Shown here: one piece after another, positions 21,406 to 33,684 of the stretch
Position numbering within the stretch: position 1 is the first letter of the stretch
Layout of the letters: the number at the start of each line of letters is the position of its first letter
Assembly (NCBI GenBank): GCA_036346225.1
Contig: JARFIW010001111.1
Location: 1,302,001-1,366,000, forward strand
Length of the DNA: 64,000 nt
Direction of reading: 5' to 3'
From: Platerodrilus igneus
Taxonomy: Eukaryota > Arthropoda > Insecta > Coleoptera > Lycidae
Made by a program: the position numbers and the translations under genes
The notes under the pieces: model-generated
What the model was told of the DNA's origin: nothing
Seen by the model: the letters and a program-made list of their open reading frames with translations, nothing else
Databases searched by the model: none

Positions 21406-23282
21406 GTAGCAATTTTATTTTCTACCTAAATATGTCCGTATAACTAATCCCTTTATTTAATAATAAATAATATAATGCATTATAATGCTATCCAATCCAT
21501 TTAATTAAATATTACCTATTGCCCAATAAAGTGTTAGCATTCAGTTCAAATTAAAAATTAATTTCCACGGTGACAAAATAAAAGCTTCTATTTAGTATCA
21601 TTCCTAGAGCTCCATCTATTCGGAAATTACGAAGTAACGTTGTTACCGGGCAGTAACTCGCTTGACCCGACACTTCTAACACAGCTGTGGTGAAAGCAGG
21701 TCGAATTGTTCTTAGAAACAATGGTTTTTTGCTGTTTTTCGTGTTGGAAGCACGTGCGAATCAAGTTTAATAAGAGAATGTCATCTCCGAGAGGCATTTT
21801 TGATAGTCCATTTGTTGGAACAGCTCGTAGATGACGTGAAATTTTTTTGGTCAAAGGGCCGTTGGGAACAGTAAGTAAATTTGTTTCTGTAACGATATTA
21901 ATTAAAAATTTTCAGTGCAACTTAAATTATAATGCAACTTAAAGTATAATGCAATTTTTATATATGGTATTCAGTTTAAAATACAAGCAACTTTAGTTAT
22001 ATATATAATATGAAATTTTATAAATGGTATTCAATTTAAATTACATAAAGCAACTTTACTTATACATTAACATGGAAATTTATATATAAAGTATTCAGTT
22101 TAAATACAAGCATCTTTAAATTAACATGCAGATTGGTTTTTACGCTTTGTTCATGGTGTGGAAAATAGGACGCAGTACTATTAGCCGTTCTAAATTGAAG
22201 ATTTCCGTACTTCAATGCTGACGTAATCTCCCAAGCAGGTATTTTTGAGGCAAATCGGAGTTCTGGTATGTACAAAAAATTGTTTTCGTATGTTATTTGA
22301 ACTATGGACGTAGTAACGAGATAAATTTTGGTTTAATCAAGTTGTGTAAACTTCTAAATAGGTCAAGGACAGACCACAATTATATTTTCAATATTAAGCA
22401 ATAGGAATCTGTAACTTTTACTTACCTCATTCTTTTATTAATTCAATGAAACATCAGAAGATGTCATTACGTGTTAGAGAAAGTGAATTCTTATAATTAT
22501 GAGCACTTAAGGATTAAATTTCTATATTTGATATTTCATGAATACTTATTTGAAATTATCCATTGTAAAATTAAGGTAGATCTACCCTAATTAACTTTTT
22601 GTTATAAATAAGCAACAATTTAGAAAGCAACTTTATGCTTTGTCAATTTGTTAAATGAAACCACATTTAATGGTAATGGTACTGATTTTATACAGTGCCT
22701 TTGTAATTAATTTTTCACAATTTAAATTAATCAAGATATAAAGAAAGAAAGAAAGATATTTTGTATAAAAGCACATTATTGAATACTAGAGGAATAGATT
22801 TTTATTTTCGAACAAAAGACTATTCTTTTTATTTAGGATGAATGAAAGATGATTCCAATTGAATTTAAATATTTTTGAGTATGAATGCACAAACAGTGCT
22901 ATTCTTTGTTTAATCTGTTCACAGGTGTTGCAGAGGATTACTAAGGTCAAGGTCGAGCCATAAGGTAAGAAACTTCAGAGATTATGTGGTCTTTAATAAA
23001 TTGTATAGCGGCTATAGGATAAAGGTTTCCGCATTAGCCTTGTACAAGGGACTTGAGTCAGGTCTTCCCTGTATAGAAAAATACGGTGGCGCCTTATTCT
23101 TTATATTAGTGGTAGCAATTCCACCCCGACCCACAGCTCATGTTCCACCCAGAGCATATAGTTCGACTAGTCGCGTTGCCTTGGAGATTTCCTCAACTTT
23201 GAGCCATCTTCCATCAGAACTTGCCGTGGGCTCCTTTCAATTATTGGAAATTCTCGTTAAACAAAAATCAAAAAATAACGAA
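21406..23282. other. probable insertion splitting the purine-rich tract; content unassigned
   Basis: Purine-rich tract flanks it on both sides, while the related element at 30563-31057 has the tract uninterrupted; this suggests a 1.9-kb insertion. Inside are imperfect tandem repeats (GGTATTCAGTTTAAA at about 21966, 22026 and 22091). An open frame of 101 codons at 22986-23291 has no recognisable motif. No terminal repeats or target duplication were found by eye. Confidence 0.45.
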
Positions 23283-23550
23283 AGGCTATAAGAGATAGAA
23301 ATAGATAGGTAAAAAGTAGCAATAGGTGTGAATAGGTAATTAGAAGTAAAGATAGGTGTAGATAGATAAAAATAAGTAGAGATAGGTGTAGAAATAGATA
23401 GAAATAGGTAGATAAGTAGTGATATGTTGGATAAATAGGTATAGGTAGTGTTAGGTGAGTAGATAGGTGTGTAGAAATAGTAGGTAAGATTAAATTAAAG
23501 TGTAGTTATTTAAATTCAGAAAAACCGGGAAGGGTTTTTCCTACAATTGA
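23283..23550 (+). repeat. purine-rich tract, right part
   Basis: GATAGGTGTAGATAG-type low-complexity sequence, as at 20983-21405, ending shortly before the polypurine tract of the next LTR. Confidence 0.75.
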
Positions 23551-23560
23551 AATAAGGGGA
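23551..23560 (+). promoter_or_regulatory. polypurine tract before the element 3 LTR
   Basis: AATAAGGGGA directly precedes TTATGTAGTGG. The LTR start at 57188 has the same layout (ACGGGGA then TTATTCTATGG). Confidence 0.6.
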
Positions 23561-25699
23561 TTATGTAGTGGTTTTAAAAGGTTAAATTTAGGTATAAACA
23601 ATGCAATTTCAAACACCCTGTATAGAGAAAACAACCAAAATTTACGTGCGAAATTTATTTCATTTAGTTAATTGAAAGTAACAAGTATTACCATAATTTT
23701 ACAATTAGTGATTAAAATTTAGTTAGTTTCATAAAGAAAATAAATTGTATAAGCCAATGCAAATTATTAATTAATTTAATTGAGTTTAATTGAAAGGGTT
23801 ATTACGTCAAATACGCAGAAGAGCGTGAAAAATCGATAATTCCAAGGCGAAACGCTTTACTAACAAACAAACACGTCGAATGTATGAAATACCTTGAAAC
23901 GCAAACTCCTAGAATTGTTATTTTAAAACGATCGTTAATTGAACACCTGCATGTTTTGAAAAGGTCATGTTCTTCTTATTTGTGTAGATAAAAGACAAAA
24001 TTCGAGGTATATTGTGCAAACGTTTGGACGGTTCGCATGAACGCTAACCAAAAGTTTCCTTAAAGCGCAGAAGGGATGGACAATCAATGATATGCTTTGG
24101 AATGAGACAGGCATAATAGCAGTTCACTTCGAAACGCACGTATTCAGTCCACGTGGGTTAGATAGCACGCGCACAGTAATATCGATTTTCTACCACTCAA
24201 ACAAGGTTAGAAGGAAACATCTAATATGCATAAAATAGAGTTAATATAGGCGGGGTTTTTAAGACGTCACTGAATATATCATTGGTCTAAATAGTAAGTT
24301 GTACAACAGATGAACACGGGAAAAATTGAATGCGGGTTTTTCGGAAAATATCGTATCAATAAGCTAAATTTCGAAGATTTCGAAAACGGTTAAACCAAAA
24401 TTTGAAGAAGTATTATTTTAAATGAAGTATTTCGCGTAAAGAGTGGCCGAGAGGTGGCATTTTGAATAGTATAAATACTCTAAGAAAATTAATAGGGATC
24501 TCTTTGTATTTTCATCGCTTTAGACTACGTACAGAAATCTACCACGAGCTTGTATTTAAATTTTTAAATTAGATAGTACAGTGTTGGCCTCATAGTTTGA
24601 AACGCGGATAGTGTCGGGTTTAATTTTAACTGAGGTGCAACAGATATTTCAACAAGCTCGTGAAGTAAAGTAAAGTAAAGTAACGTAAATTAAAATTATG
24701 CAATTATAAAAAAGTGTAATATACTTAAATTTGGATTTGGAGGGATCTTGAATGAATAGCATGCAGCACAACTTAGATGGTGTTCATCTATAAATAGCTG
24801 GAGGCGGCAAGCAGAGCAGAACCACGAGAACGAGGGTGCAGGAACTTACCTTCATCGTCAACGGAGTAGGGATCTTTAAGAAATTTCAGGTAAGAATTTG
24901 CTGTTTTTTATAAACTATGAAATTATTGTGATGTGTGAGAGTGGACTTTGATGGTATTTTGTATTGTTTTGCATATTGAAAATAACGTATAACTAACTTT
25001 GATGATGGTATTTGAATATAAATCTAAAGGTGTATATAAAGCTTATTAACGTTCCTCATGAATTTAAATTTTTATTGTTAAGAGTACATGGGTTTTTCTG
25101 TGTTTGTAGTAAGAGTATGCAAAGTAAAAGCATACATTAATAAAATAAACTGGGTTATCACGAGTTCACCATACTCCAAAGTGTACTAATTAGAAATAAT
25201 TATAAATAAAAAGAAAAATAAGGTATTATTCAGGGCCCATTTACTCCTGTTACATTCAATGTGTTTGATATTTTAATTTAAAATCCTGGACTTTACAAAG
25301 ATAGAATTTATTGAGGTGTAACTTGAGCACCCAAATGTAAATAATCTTAAATTTTTATTTGTAAATAGTGGTAAATAAATATTGTATGATTGTTGTATTA
25401 TTTTGTAGTATTATTGAGAGTGTGCGTGAACGATAAAGAGTACAATAGTATATCTAGGTATGCAAGAGGAGGCCCAACTTAGCTAGCCAGGGAGCTGTTG
25501 AAGAAAGCAATTAAAGTGATGGAGCAGGAATCTGGGCAAGAATTATTTTTTTAAAAATTCTCCTTTTTGTGAAATTTATGATAATTTTTGGTAAATTAAT
25601 AAATTTTCGAATGTTTTCCTTTACTTTGGCATAATAGGGGTTACACGGCAATTTATAACGCCCAATTCATGAGGGGCATGATTCATACAGGTTACACGG

Positions 25700-25701
<2 letters not shown>
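23561..25701 (+). repeat. 3' LTR of element 3 (about 2.14 kb)
   Basis: It begins TTATGTAGTGGTTTTAAAAGG after a polypurine tract and ends at an (AT)n tract. Internal marks are a TATA box TATAAATA (24470), CTCTTT start region (about 24500), donor-type CAG|GTAAG (24890) and a GAGCTAGCCAGGGAGC-like block (about 25475). The same order recurs at 46916-48992 and 57188-59461. It also has an (AAAGT)n stretch near 24665. Confidence 0.75.
25639..25701 (+). repeat. LTR-end/PBS-like unit at the LTR edge
   Basis: GGTTACACGGCA occurs at 25639 and again at 25690 (period 51). Between them lies AACGCCCAATTCATGAGGGG, similar to a tRNA-Lys primer site. The second copy runs straight into the (AT)n tract. Confidence 0.75.

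Positions 25702-25733
<32 letters not shown>
25702..25733. repeat. (AT)n microsatellite
   Basis: Alternating AT between the edge of the element 3 LTR and the start of the element 4 LTR. Confidence 0.97.
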
Positions 25734-25735
<2 letters not shown>

Positions 25736-27917
25736 CTCAAATTTAGACCAGGGTAGAAGATTAATTAATTACATCAAATAATTTTAATCACCGTGTATAA
25801 AGAATTTTATTAGATAATACGCTTTATTAAAAAAACCGTGGAGAATATAAATTCATTCGTTTCATTAAAAATAAGAGATTTAAATTATTTACAAGACGCT
25901 TTATATAAAAAGAAGCAGTATTAGAATGCTCAACGTGTAATTTAATTATTCCGAGTAAAGAAACAAATGGAAATTACGTGCAAAATTTATATTAATTGAT
26001 TCAAGTTTGGGTAACAAGTATTAAACAAAATGTACAGATAATAATTGAATATTTAATTAGGATTCACTAAAAATTAAAGGGTATTATTTTAATTGGAGTT
26101 AATTGAACTGTTAGGAACATATAATACGCATAAAAGCTTGTAAAAACCCAATAATATTCAAATCGTAGAAGTGTTAGTTAGAAGTAGGACGATTGAACAC
26201 CAGCGTATTTTTAAAAGGCTCGTTCTGCGTAAATTTTGCAGATAACAAATGGTTACAGAGAATCTTGGAGAAACCGTCGCTTAATATTCACGGGAACGCT
26301 AGATACGGGGTTATTTAACCCAGATAAGAATACACGTGGACTGAAATAATCGACAGTAAAGAATATCAATTTGCACCACTTAGAACAGGGTAGATAGAGA
26401 CGGATAATATGCGCAAGACAGAGATACATATAGTAAGAGGCGGGATTTGAGCAACGTCACGAGGGTCACGATTGGTTGAAAATAAGATGCAAATATGAGA
26501 GGTAGAAACAACGATTTCTGTATAAAATTTAATTAGGTGTTCTCAAAGGCTGCGAGCCGTGTGGAAATTTTTGAGATTTTCAACTGGCGCGTGTGCAAAT
26601 TTTGTAGAACCGACGCACGGGCGGGCGAGATGGGAACATAGTATGCGAAATTCTAGAAACTGTCCGTTTTGGGGACAAAAGCGACGTATAGGCTAGCGAT
26701 TATATATACCCGTGTTAATATGAGTTTGGCTCTCTTAGATTTTGAATATTCGATGCTTTAAAAAGTGCTCTCTTAATTTTTCGATTTTGATGCAATAATT
26801 TAAACAGTTTGCTCGTATATCTTGGTGATTATTTAATACTTTAAAACAGTTTGTTCTTTACGTGCTACGATGAAAGTAATTTAGTGCACTTAGAAAAGAA
26901 GATGCAAGGTAATAAAGTCTAGTATCACTGTACCAATTATTCAAATTTGCAACGACAAATGAATACACAAAAGTAGGCAGTTTTGGCGTATAGAGTAAAA
27001 GAAGTATGAATTTCTTTGCTATTTTCGGGGGTGTTAATAATTAAATGGTATTCGTAATCGTGATTGGATCCACAAAACAAGATTTTGATATACATAGAGG
27101 AGTCCTGAGAAGCTCTGAAACGACTTTATAGTGAATGGTGGTGTAGAGAAAATCTTGAAAAGCGACCAGTAATCCGAGGACCTAAATATAACCCAGTTGG
27201 AATGGTGAAATTAGCAAGGACGATGTACTTTGAAGCCACTAGTGCAGTAACCTTCAGGTAACTTATACTTTGTTGTTCGATTTTGATGTTTTGGTGTGGT
27301 TGAATAACTTTATAATTTATTTACTTAAAATGGACAGTAGGAATTTGTACTAACAACCAATTTTAATTTTAAGGCGAAATTTTCTTGTTTAAGTAGAAAG
27401 GAGTATTTAGTATTTATGTTCTTGATGAAAATTTGGGTATGTCTTTGAGCTCAATTAGACGAACCTGGTTAATTAACGTAAAGGGGTGGGAGATGCTCCC
27501 TTTGTACTCAGACTCAGGTCTGCATATATTGTTATATTAATTAGTAGGCATCCTACAAGGACTTTAATTCTGGATGCACATTAAAATGATAACAAATTTA
27601 ATCTTGAAATTTTCTGATACTGAAATTTATGCTGAATTTTAATTTTGAAATTTTAATGTATTGTGAATATTGATGTAAATAGAGTTAACGATGATGTTTG
27701 TGGTAGGAATGTGTCTGTTTTTTTTTATGATTGAGGATGAAAGTTTTAACTAGGTGAGCAGCCGAGGCGGAAAAGAGTAAAGAGTCGATTACCAGAAGAA
27801 AGTCAACGGACCAGTTAATTTAATAGGCTCTTTGTAGGTTTCACAGCATTCTTGACGCCCAATCTGTGGGGCTTGATTCGAAAACCGTAGTTCCCGGATT
27901 TTGGTGGATTCACAGCG
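25734..27917 (+). repeat. 5' LTR of element 4
   Basis: It starts TACTCAAATTTAGACCAGGG after (AT)n. TATATATACCCG at about 26700 and GGCTCTCTTAGA at 26728 look like TATA box and start region. Degenerate copies of ATACTTTAAACAGTTTG follow the start. A donor-type CTTCAG|GTAAC lies at 27257/27258. Near the end is GAGCAGCCGAGGCGGAA (27754). Confidence 0.88.
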
Positions 27918-27945
27918 CTCTTGGCGACCCAAAAGTGAGGCTCGA
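27840..27945 (+). repeat. two LTR-end/PBS-like units; the second is the element 4 primer site
   Basis: TTCACAGCATTCTTGACGCC (27840) and TTCACAGCGCTCTTGGCGAC (27909) are 69 bp apart. Each is followed by a GTGGGGCTTGA or GTGAGGCTCGA block, as expected for a site complementary to the tRNA-Lys 3' end and part of its T-arm. The first unit lies within the LTR; the second stands at the LTR/leader border. Confidence 0.75.
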
Positions 27946-28058
27946 ATTCCAGATAGTGTGTAACTATTCCAGGAAACTGGCAATCTGAGAGAGAGAGAGA
28001 GTTCTGTTTGTGTATAAATTTAAGAGTATTTTAGAGTGTGTGAGAGTGATTAAAACGT

Positions 28059-29450
28059 ATGCAGAGAAAGGAGTGGTTAAGGAGTCAAGGCGTGGAAATT
28101 GGAAGTGACGATAGTGCATTGTGTGAGAAAAATTCGAAAATGGAAGAAGCTGGAGGCAGTAGAGATCAGTCGAGGACGGAATCAGGGGATCAAGGAAATG
28201 AGTTAATGATGAGAATGTTAGAGGAAATGCGATTAGCTAGGGAGGAATCCAATAGAAAATTAGAACAGCTAAGCGATGAATCTAATAGAGCTAGGGAAGA
28301 ATCGAATAGAGCAAGGGAGGAGTCCAACCGAAAATTAGAGCAGATAAGCGGAAAAATTGAGCAATCTACTAAAGAATTTACAGAATTTAAAAATAGTCTT
28401 ACCGTAAAGATGGGGGGAAGTTGAAAATAGGGTTGATAAAAATGAGCGTGATATTACAGGTCTTCGACAGGAAATGGGACATTTAAGGTCCGAAGTACGC
28501 ATTTTTTGTGAAGAAGAAATAAATGTAAAAATGACTGAAGTAACGGACTCATGTAGGGATCAGTTAGGCAGGGTAGAACGCGAAGTTAGTAGTATTAAAT
28601 ACAACATGTCAAGTTTAACGGGGGATGGTCCCAGATTTTATACAGGTGGAGTATCATTGAACCACACATGAAATTTTATGGCGATAACAGGGTAAATCCA
28701 CAAATTTTTATTAATAGTGTAAGAAATCTAGTGGAAAATTTATTTGACGAACAGACTAAACTGAATACGATAAAGGCTTTATTGAAAGACAACGCGGAAG
28801 CATGATACAATTTAGTAGGACCGGAAATTGACACCTACACGGACTTTGAAGACAGATTTTTAAAGCACTACTGGAGTGACCACAGACAAGACCAGGTACG
28901 AGACGACTTAATCACAGGGAAATTTAAAGGAGAATTTTCAGGAAGTAGGGAGCAATATGCTATACGCAAGTATAGCATAGCAAAGCAACTGAACCCACCA
29001 CTGACGGACCGACAAATTATCAAGTATTTATCACGACACTTCGAGGTAGAAGTAAGACAACACGTAGCACTACAGAACATAGTGGACAGAGAAATGTTTT
29101 TAGAATACCTGCAGAGGTACGACGACGTAAGTAGTGGACGACCTCGGGATAATAGGGAAAGACAGATCAACACAGTTAGGTTTGACAATAGACGGGACAA
29201 CTACGCTAGACGGGAGAATAGTTACGGATACCAGCGACAGAATTGGGAACAGCGACGACCATACTTTAGAAGTAATAGTTTAGGAAGGGGACCTGCACCG
29301 AGACCGGGACCTACCAGAAGGAATAGTTCACCGGACATGAGGGTGACTGCTAATACAGACACGGAACGAGTGGAAACGCCTAGGACATACGCTGAGGTGA
29401 CGGCTAGATCAGGACCGAGTAGGGAAAACAGACCTGGACAGGATTTTTAG
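28059..29450 (+). pseudogene. gag: gag of element 4, broken
   Basis: It starts MQRKEWLRSQG like the intact Gag at 55242-53842. A coiled coil of REESNRKLEQ repeats follows, then capsid and an Arg-rich tail ending GQDF-stop at 29448-29450. Compared with the intact copy there is one extra G in a G-run near 28413. One A is missing near 28662 (ccacacatg for ccaacacatg), and a Trp codon became TGA near 28803. The remaining sequence is close to the intact copy. Gag without a CCHC knuckle but with a basic tail would bind RNA through the Arg-rich region. The stop is again embedded in GATTTTTAG, with protease in the -1 frame. Confidence 0.87.
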
Positions 29451-30562
29451 AACGCGACAGACCACTAGATTTCAGTGTAAATGTGTATGAACATCCACGT
29501 GAATTTTTCAAAATTGAGGAGGAAGTAGAGCCAGAAACTGTAGAAAAATTATGTTTGCCAATTATTAATATAGAAATTTTTGAGAATAATGTAGAAGTAT
29601 AACTTGACACTGGGGCAGAGGCGAGTTTAATATCGGAGGAATTCGTCAGCAAAATTAGGGATAAGGTTTGTGATAGAATTATGCCTATAAAGCGTAGCCA
29701 TTTAGTAGCTCCAAATAAAAGGAAGTTTGCTGTAGTAAATAGTGTTGTGGTGCTTAGGATAGATATAGGAGGTTTAAACTGTGAACAGGAGTTTGTAATT
29801 GTACCTGGACTGAAGTTTCAAAGCATTTTAGGTGTTGACTGTATGATGCAGTTAGGGGTTTTGATAGATATGGAAAGGAAGGTAGTAAGGATTAAGGATA
29901 GGGTAGTGCCATGGAAGGGCAGTTATGAAGTCACAGAGGATGGCACGGGGTTGAGTATTAATGTAGTAGAGGTAGAGGATGATGGAGGTAAACAGATCAA
30001 CACAATAAGATGTCCAGAGGAGAAGATAGTTAAGGTTCAAGCTTTAGTACAAAAACATGCAGAATTAGTGGGGGTAGAAGCAACAGCAGCATATCGGGAG
30101 CAGGTGAAGGCAGAATTAAATAAAGATGCACGAAAAATGAATCAACGGACCAAACCGCAATTCCATTGTCCAACATCCATGGACACACTTTTGACGAGAT
30201 TAATTGGCAAGTTTGTTTTTAATAAAGTAGATTTAAGGAATGTATTCTGGCTGATTCCATTACACAAGAATTCTAGAAGGTACATAGGATTTTCCGTAGA
30301 GAGAAAAATCGATAATTTTAAGGTAGTATCGTTTGGTTTGTCGGCAGAGAAGAAAATAATAATGAATAAGAAACAGACAAGTGTAGGGACTGAAGAAGAA
30401 ACAATATTTAAGAGTAAGGATAATAGGGATGATAAGTTTATTTTATGTGAGATAATAGGGATGATAAGTATGGATGTAGAAGGGGGAGAAATAGGGATGA
30501 AGAGTATTAAGATGGTGAGAAGAAAGACTTGGAGGATCAAGAAGAGAGTTAGATTTAAATAA
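29451..30562 (+). pseudogene. pro: protease with deleted RT and basic tail (element 4)
   Basis: In the -1 frame after gag the reading gives FLERDRPLDF, then a TAA at 29600-29602 just before the active site LDTGAEASL. From 29603 the frame is open to 30562. It contains the second protease block (FQSILGVDCMMQLGV), a linker ending KVQALVQKHAELVGV, and an RT palm remnant (FNKVDLRNVFWLIPLHKNSR, then VVSFGLSAEK). After that come the same charged segment and tail (WRIKKRVRFK) as in element 3. The RT remnant is better preserved here than in element 3. No YxDD, RNase H or integrase is present. One stop would block the protease, so the copy is probably inactive although 320 codons remain open. Confidence 0.83.
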
Positions 30563-31057
30563 CTTGATGAACAAACGATAGAGATAGGTGAATTTTAGTA
30601 TAGATATAGAATAGAGAGTAGATAGGTGTATGATAGAGTAAAATTTAAATACGGGAGATAGTTAGAAATAGGTATATAGGATGAGAAGGAAAATTAAATG
30701 TAGGAAGAAAATAAGATAGGTTAAGTGTAGATATTTCTTATAAGATTAGTGGAGAGTTAGGAATAGAATAAGAATAGGATAGGTATATATGATTAGGTAG
30801 GGGAAAGTGAGTATAGTTAAAAGTTAAGAATAGGATAGGTAGATAGGATGTATATAGGATGTTTATAAAATTAGGTGAGAGTTACGAATAGGATAGGGAT
30901 ATAGAATAGGTAAATATTTTTTTTTGGATTGGATATAAGTTAGGTAAGTTTGAAAGATAAGAGTAGAGAGAGATAGGCATTTTTTTTGTAAATTTTTTTT
31001 TGCAGTCTAAATATTTTATATTTGCATTCAAATAAGTGGGATTTTTTTTATTCAAAT
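30563..31057 (+). repeat. purine-rich tract of element 4
   Basis: Loose ATAGGTATAGA/GATAGGTAGATAGG repeats, ending in T-runs around 30920-31050. It corresponds to 20983-21405 plus 23283-23550 of element 3. Confidence 0.8.
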
Positions 31058-31067
31058 AGGGGGAAAA
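31058..31067 (+). promoter_or_regulatory. polypurine tract of element 4
   Basis: AGGGGGAAAA immediately before the LTR start TACTCAAATTT. Confidence 0.75.
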
Positions 31068-33253
31068 TACTCAAATTTAGACCAGGGTAGAAGATTAATT
31101 AATTACATCAAATAATTTTAATCACCGTGTATAAGAAATTTTAGTAGATAATACGCTTTATTTAAAAAACCGTGGAGAATAAAAATTCATTCGTTTCATT
31201 AAAAATAAGAGATTTAAATTATTTACAAGACGCTTTATATAAAAAGAAGCAGTATTAGAATGCTCAACGTGTAATTTAATTATTCCCAGTAAAGAAACAA
31301 ATGGAAATTACGTGCAAAATTTATATTAATTGATTCAAGTTTGGGTAACAAGTATTAAACAAAATGTATAGATAATAATTGAATATTTAATTAGGATTCA
31401 CTAAAAATTAAAGGGTATTATTTTAATTGGAGTTAATTGAACCGTTAGGAACATATAATACGCATAAAAGCTTGTAAAAACCCAATAATATTCAAATCGT
31501 AGAAGTGTTAGTTAAAAGTAGGACGATTGAACACCTGCGTATTTTTAAAAGGCTCGTTCTGCGTAAATTTTGCAGATAACAAATGGTTACAGAGAATCTT
31601 GGAGAAACCGTCGCTTAATATTCACGGGAACGCTAGATACGGGGTTATTTAACCCAGATAAGAATATACGTGGACTGAAATAATCGACAGTAAAGAATAT
31701 CAATTTGCACCACTTAGAACAGGGTAGATAGAGACGGATAATATGCGCAAGACAGAGATACATATAGTAAAAGGCGGGATTTGAGCAACGTCACGAGGGT
31801 CACGATTGGTTGAAAATAAGATGCAAATATGAGAGGTAGAAACAACGATTTCTGTATAAAATTTAATTAGGTGTTCTCAGAGGCTGCGAGCCGTGTGGAA
31901 ATTACTGAGATTTTCAACTGGCGCGTGTGCAAATTTTGTAGAACCGACGCACGGGCGGGCGAGATGGGAACATAGTATGCGAAATTCTAGAAACTGTCCG
32001 TTTTGGGGACAAAAGCGACGTATAGGCTAGCGATTATATATACCCGTGTTAATGAGTTTGGTTCTCTTAGATTTTGAATATTCGATGCTTTAAAAAGTGC
32101 TCTCTTAATTTTTCGATTTTGATGCAATAATTTAAACAGTTTGCTCGTATATCTTGGTGATTATTTAATACTTTAAAACAGTTTGTTCTTTACGTGCTAC
32201 GATAAAAGTAATTTAGTGCACTTAGAAAAGAAGATGCAAGGTAATAAAGTCTAGTATCACTGTACCAATTATTCAAATTTGCAACGACAAATGAATACAC
32301 AAAAGTAGGCAGTTTTGGCGTATAGAGTGAAAGAAGTATGAATTTCTTTGCTATTTTCGGGGGTGTTAATAATTAAATGGTATTCGTAATCGTGATTGGA
32401 TCCACAAAACAAGATTTTGATATACATAGAGGAGTCCTGAGAAGCTCTGAAACGACTTTATAGTGAATGGTGGTGTAGAGAAAATCTTGAAAAGCGACCA
32501 GTAATCCGAGGACCTAAATATAACCCAGTTGGAATGGTGAAATTAGCAAGGACGATGTACTTTGAAGCCACTAGTGCAGTAACCTTCAGGTAACTTATAC
32601 TTTGTTGTTCGATTTTTGATGTTTTGGTGTGTGTTGAATAACTTTATAATTTATTTACTTAAAATGGACAGTAGGGAATTTGTACTAACAACCAATTTTT
32701 AATTTTAAGGCGAAATTTTCTTGTTTAAGTAGAAAGGAGTATTTAGTATTTATGTTCTTGATGAAAATTTGGGTATGTCTTTGAGCTCAATTAGACGAAC
32801 CTGGTTAATTAACGTAAAGGGGTGGGAGATGCTCCCTTTGTACTCAGACTCAGGTCTGCATATATTGTTATATTAATTAGTAGGCATCCTACAAGGACTT
32901 TAATTCTGGATGCACATTAAAATGATAACAAATTTAATCTTGAAATTTTCTGATACTGAAATTTATGCTGAATTTTAATTTTGAAATTTTAATGTATTGT
33001 GAATATTGATGTAAATAGAGTTAACGATGATGTTTGTGGTAGGAATGTGTCTGTTTTTTTTTATGATTGAGGATGAAAGTTTTAACTAGGTGAGCAGCCG
33101 AGGCGGAAAAGAGTAAAGAGTCGATTACCAGAAGAAAGTCAACGGACCAGTTAATTTAATAGGCTCTTTGTAGGTTTCACAGCATTCTTGACGCCCAATC
33201 TGTGGGGCTTGATTCGAAAACCGTAGTTCCCGGATTTTGGTGGATTCACAGCA
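31068..33253 (+). repeat. 3' LTR of element 4
   Basis: Matches 25734-27917 throughout, with about 1% differences seen by eye. TATA region at about 32034, GGTTCTCTTAG at 32060, donor-type CAG|GTAAC near 32589. Its outer edge keeps one LTR-end/PBS-like unit (33176-33244) and a second LTR-end TTCACAGC before (AT)n. Confidence 0.9.
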
Positions 33254-33256
33254 TTC

Positions 33257-33275
33257 TATATATATATATATATAT
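33257..33275. repeat. (AT)n microsatellite
   Basis: Short AT tract joining the 3' edge of element 4 to minus-strand LTR sequence that begins CTGTGATACTCCC on the plus strand. Confidence 0.95.
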
Positions 33276-33330
33276 CTGTGATACTCCCTGTAGGAAAAAT
33301 AATATACCTTAGTTATATCCCTTATATTAG

Positions 33331-33500
33331 GCCCCACGGTTTGGGTGCCATAATTTGCTGTGTTACTCGCTCAGCCCCTACGATTGGATGCATAAATTGT
33401 TGTGTTAAGCCTTGTTATTCTCGCCCCACGAATTGGGCGTACATAATTTGCTGTACTAACTCGCCCCACGGCTTGGGCAGCCCATAAATTATGCTATGAT
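33331..33500 (-). repeat. array of four LTR-end/PBS-like units
   Basis: On the plus strand four tRNA-Lys-like 3' ends occur at 33331 (GCCCCACGGTTTGGGTGCCA), 33374, 33423 (GCCCCACGAATTGGGCG) and 33463 (GCCCCACGGCTTGGGCAGC). Each is followed by TAATTTGCTGT or a variant, the complement of the ACAGCAAATTA LTR-end segment. Spacings are about 43, 49 and 40 bp. Read on the minus strand this is LTR-end plus PBS, repeated. Confidence 0.78.
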
Positions 33501-33684
33501 AATTTCTGTTACTCTCTCACAGCCCCTTATACCACTCAAACACTTGTGAAAATGTTAATTTATAATTTTATTTTGCCTCGACTAGCTGATTCAATTAAAT
33601 AAAGCACTTTTATAATACACAGTATAATGATTGAATACTTACAACTCCTTTAACTATTTTCTCCCTTTTTGTATCATATACATC

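Larger units (their letters stand above)
25734..33253 (+). mobile_element. Gypsy-type LTR element with deleted pol (element 4)
   Basis: Two LTRs of about 2.18 kb (25734-27917 and 31068-33253) flank a primer site, a coiled-coil Gag, a protease-RT remnant frame, a purine-rich tract and a polypurine tract. Both outer sides are (AT)n. The LTRs differ at roughly 1% of positions by eye, so the insertion is older than element 1. RT catalytic core, RNase H and integrase are absent, so the copy must have moved in trans or been deleted later. Confidence 0.9.

Noticed and set aside
22986..23291. 101-codon frame as a host exon
   Set aside because: No splice context or domain that I can recognise; composition fits chance.
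33331..33500. Four tRNA-Lys-like 3' ends as tRNA genes or a SINE
   Set aside because: Only the 3' acceptor and T-arm part is present. D-arm, anticodon arm and promoter boxes are missing, and each is fused to an LTR-end segment.
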